Of a DNA stretch of 6,320 bases, positions 5,833 to 6,320 are shown piece after piece (the first letter of the stretch is position 1; every line of letters starts with the position of its first letter). The DNA comes from Ignavibacteriota bacterium (GTDB lineage Bacteria; Bacteroidota; UBA10030; UBA6906). Both the position numbers and the translations under genes were made by a program. A model generated the notes under the pieces. It made no database searches. It saw nothing but the letters and a program-made list of their open reading frames with translations, and had not been told where the DNA came from. The stretch lies in NCBI GenBank assembly GCA_003161755.1, contig PMNP01000393.1:5378-11697 (forward strand), given 5' to 3'.

Positions 5833-6320
5833 TCCTTCATCGCCTGGAGGGTTTGACGAAGTTTGTCTGCCGATCGTCGAAAGCCCTCTTCTTCTTCCGC
5901 GCTGAGAGCCAATGTGAGGACCTCGTCTACGCCGTTTGCGCCAACGACGGAGGGAAGACTCAGGCAGAGATCGTGCACGCCATACTGGCCGGTCATTCTG
6001 GTTGAAACGCAGAGAATCCGGCGATGATCGGCGATGATTGCTTCCACGATCGAGAGGAGGCCCAGACCGATGGCGTAGTAGGTGGCGCCTTTTCGGCGGA
6101 TGATCTCGTAGGCTGCGTCACGGACTTCAAGGAAGAGCCGATCCATCTCCGACTGGCTATACGTCTTTTTCAGCAGCGGGGCAACATCCTGAAGCCGGAC
6201 TCCGCCGATGTTTGCCAGACTGAACAAAGGGATCTCGCTGTCGCCGTGCTCCCCAACGATATAGGCGTGCACGCTGCGCGCATCAACACCGTAGTATTGG
6301 CCGAGCATGAAACGGACACA
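5829..6320 (-). CDS. ldh: L-lactate dehydrogenase, C-terminal half (cut by right edge)
   Basis: The last 163 codons of an NAD-dependent L-2-hydroxyacid dehydrogenase of the lactate/malate family, roughly the C-terminal half of a protein of about 310-320 residues. The fragment starts CVRFMLGQYYGV, where the Arg matches the substrate-binding R171 of vertebrate LDH numbering. It continues with VHAYIVGEHGDSEIPLFS, whose His is the catalytic H195 equivalent. GEHGD rather than GGHGD, and KGATYYAI rather than KGSAYYA, favour lactate over malate dehydrogenase. TGQYGVHDLCLSLPSVVG and the terminal EEEEGFRRSADKL helix are also LDH-like. The enzyme interconverts pyruvate and L-lactate with NADH in the cytosol. 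The NAD-binding Rossmann half and the residue that discriminates substrate (Gln/Arg102) lie outside the window, so malate dehydrogenase is not strictly excluded. The stop overlaps the start of the transsulfuration gene (ATGA). Confidence 0.88.
   Translation of the reverse strand, partial: CVRFMLGQYYGVDARSVHAYIVGEHGDSEIPLFSLANIGGVRLQDVAPLLKKTYSQSEMDRLFLEVRDAAYEIIRRKGATYYAIGLGLLSIVEAIIADHRRILCVSTRMTGQYGVHDLCLSLPSVVGANGVDEVLTLALSAEEEEGFRRSADKLRQTLQAMKE

Noticed and set aside
1..6320. A mobile element, defence system, CRISPR array or prophage remnant
   Set aside because: No transposase, integrase, terminal repeats, direct repeat arrays or nuclease genes were seen. All supported genes are co-directional housekeeping or metabolic genes of similar composition.

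Overview
The window is a compact bacterial chromosomal segment. Every gene I can support lies on the minus strand, so transcription runs from the right edge to the left edge. In that order it holds: the C-terminal half of an L-lactate dehydrogenase (cut by the right edge), a PLP-dependent transsulfuration enzyme of the cystathionine gamma-synthase/lyase family, a large fusion protein with a sugar-1-phosphate nucleotidyltransferase, a left-handed beta-helix and a phosphohexomutase-like domain, a PTS EIIA (fructose/PtsN-type) protein, an unrecognised 135-residue protein, prolipoprotein diacylglyceryl transferase (Lgt), and the N-terminus of an RlmB/TrmH-type rRNA 2'-O-methyltransferase (cut by the left edge).

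Genes are tightly packed. The dehydrogenase and transsulfuration genes overlap by 4 nt (ATGA), the fusion gene and the EIIA gene are 15 nt apart with the EIIA Shine-Dalgarno on the fusion gene's stop codon, the unknown gene and lgt are 3 nt apart, and lgt and the methyltransferase gene are 33 nt apart. The only larger gaps are 67 nt (4614-4680), which with the end of the upstream gene carries a plausible sigma70-type promoter, and 112 nt (1505-1616), which holds two short inverted repeats but no gene I can defend. I see no convincing intrinsic terminator, tRNA, rRNA, CRISPR array, insertion sequence or long repeat.

The genes are housekeeping or central-metabolic: pyruvate/lactate interconversion, sulfur amino acid metabolism, NDP-sugar (probably GDP-mannose) supply for surface glycans, PTS-type regulation, lipoprotein maturation and ribosome modification. 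They do not form one obvious pathway. The organism is a free-living-type bacterium of moderately high GC. The Lgt variant with a GDGDYG motif and the nucleotidyltransferase/mutase-like fusion would fit an uncultured lineage outside Proteobacteria, such as an Ignavibacteria/Bacteroidota-Chlorobi relative, but this assignment is tentative.

I found no evidence for an entirely new system. The points most worth a second look are the mutase-like domain that has lost all four active-site loops, the unknown protein packed against lgt, and the divergent Lgt signature.
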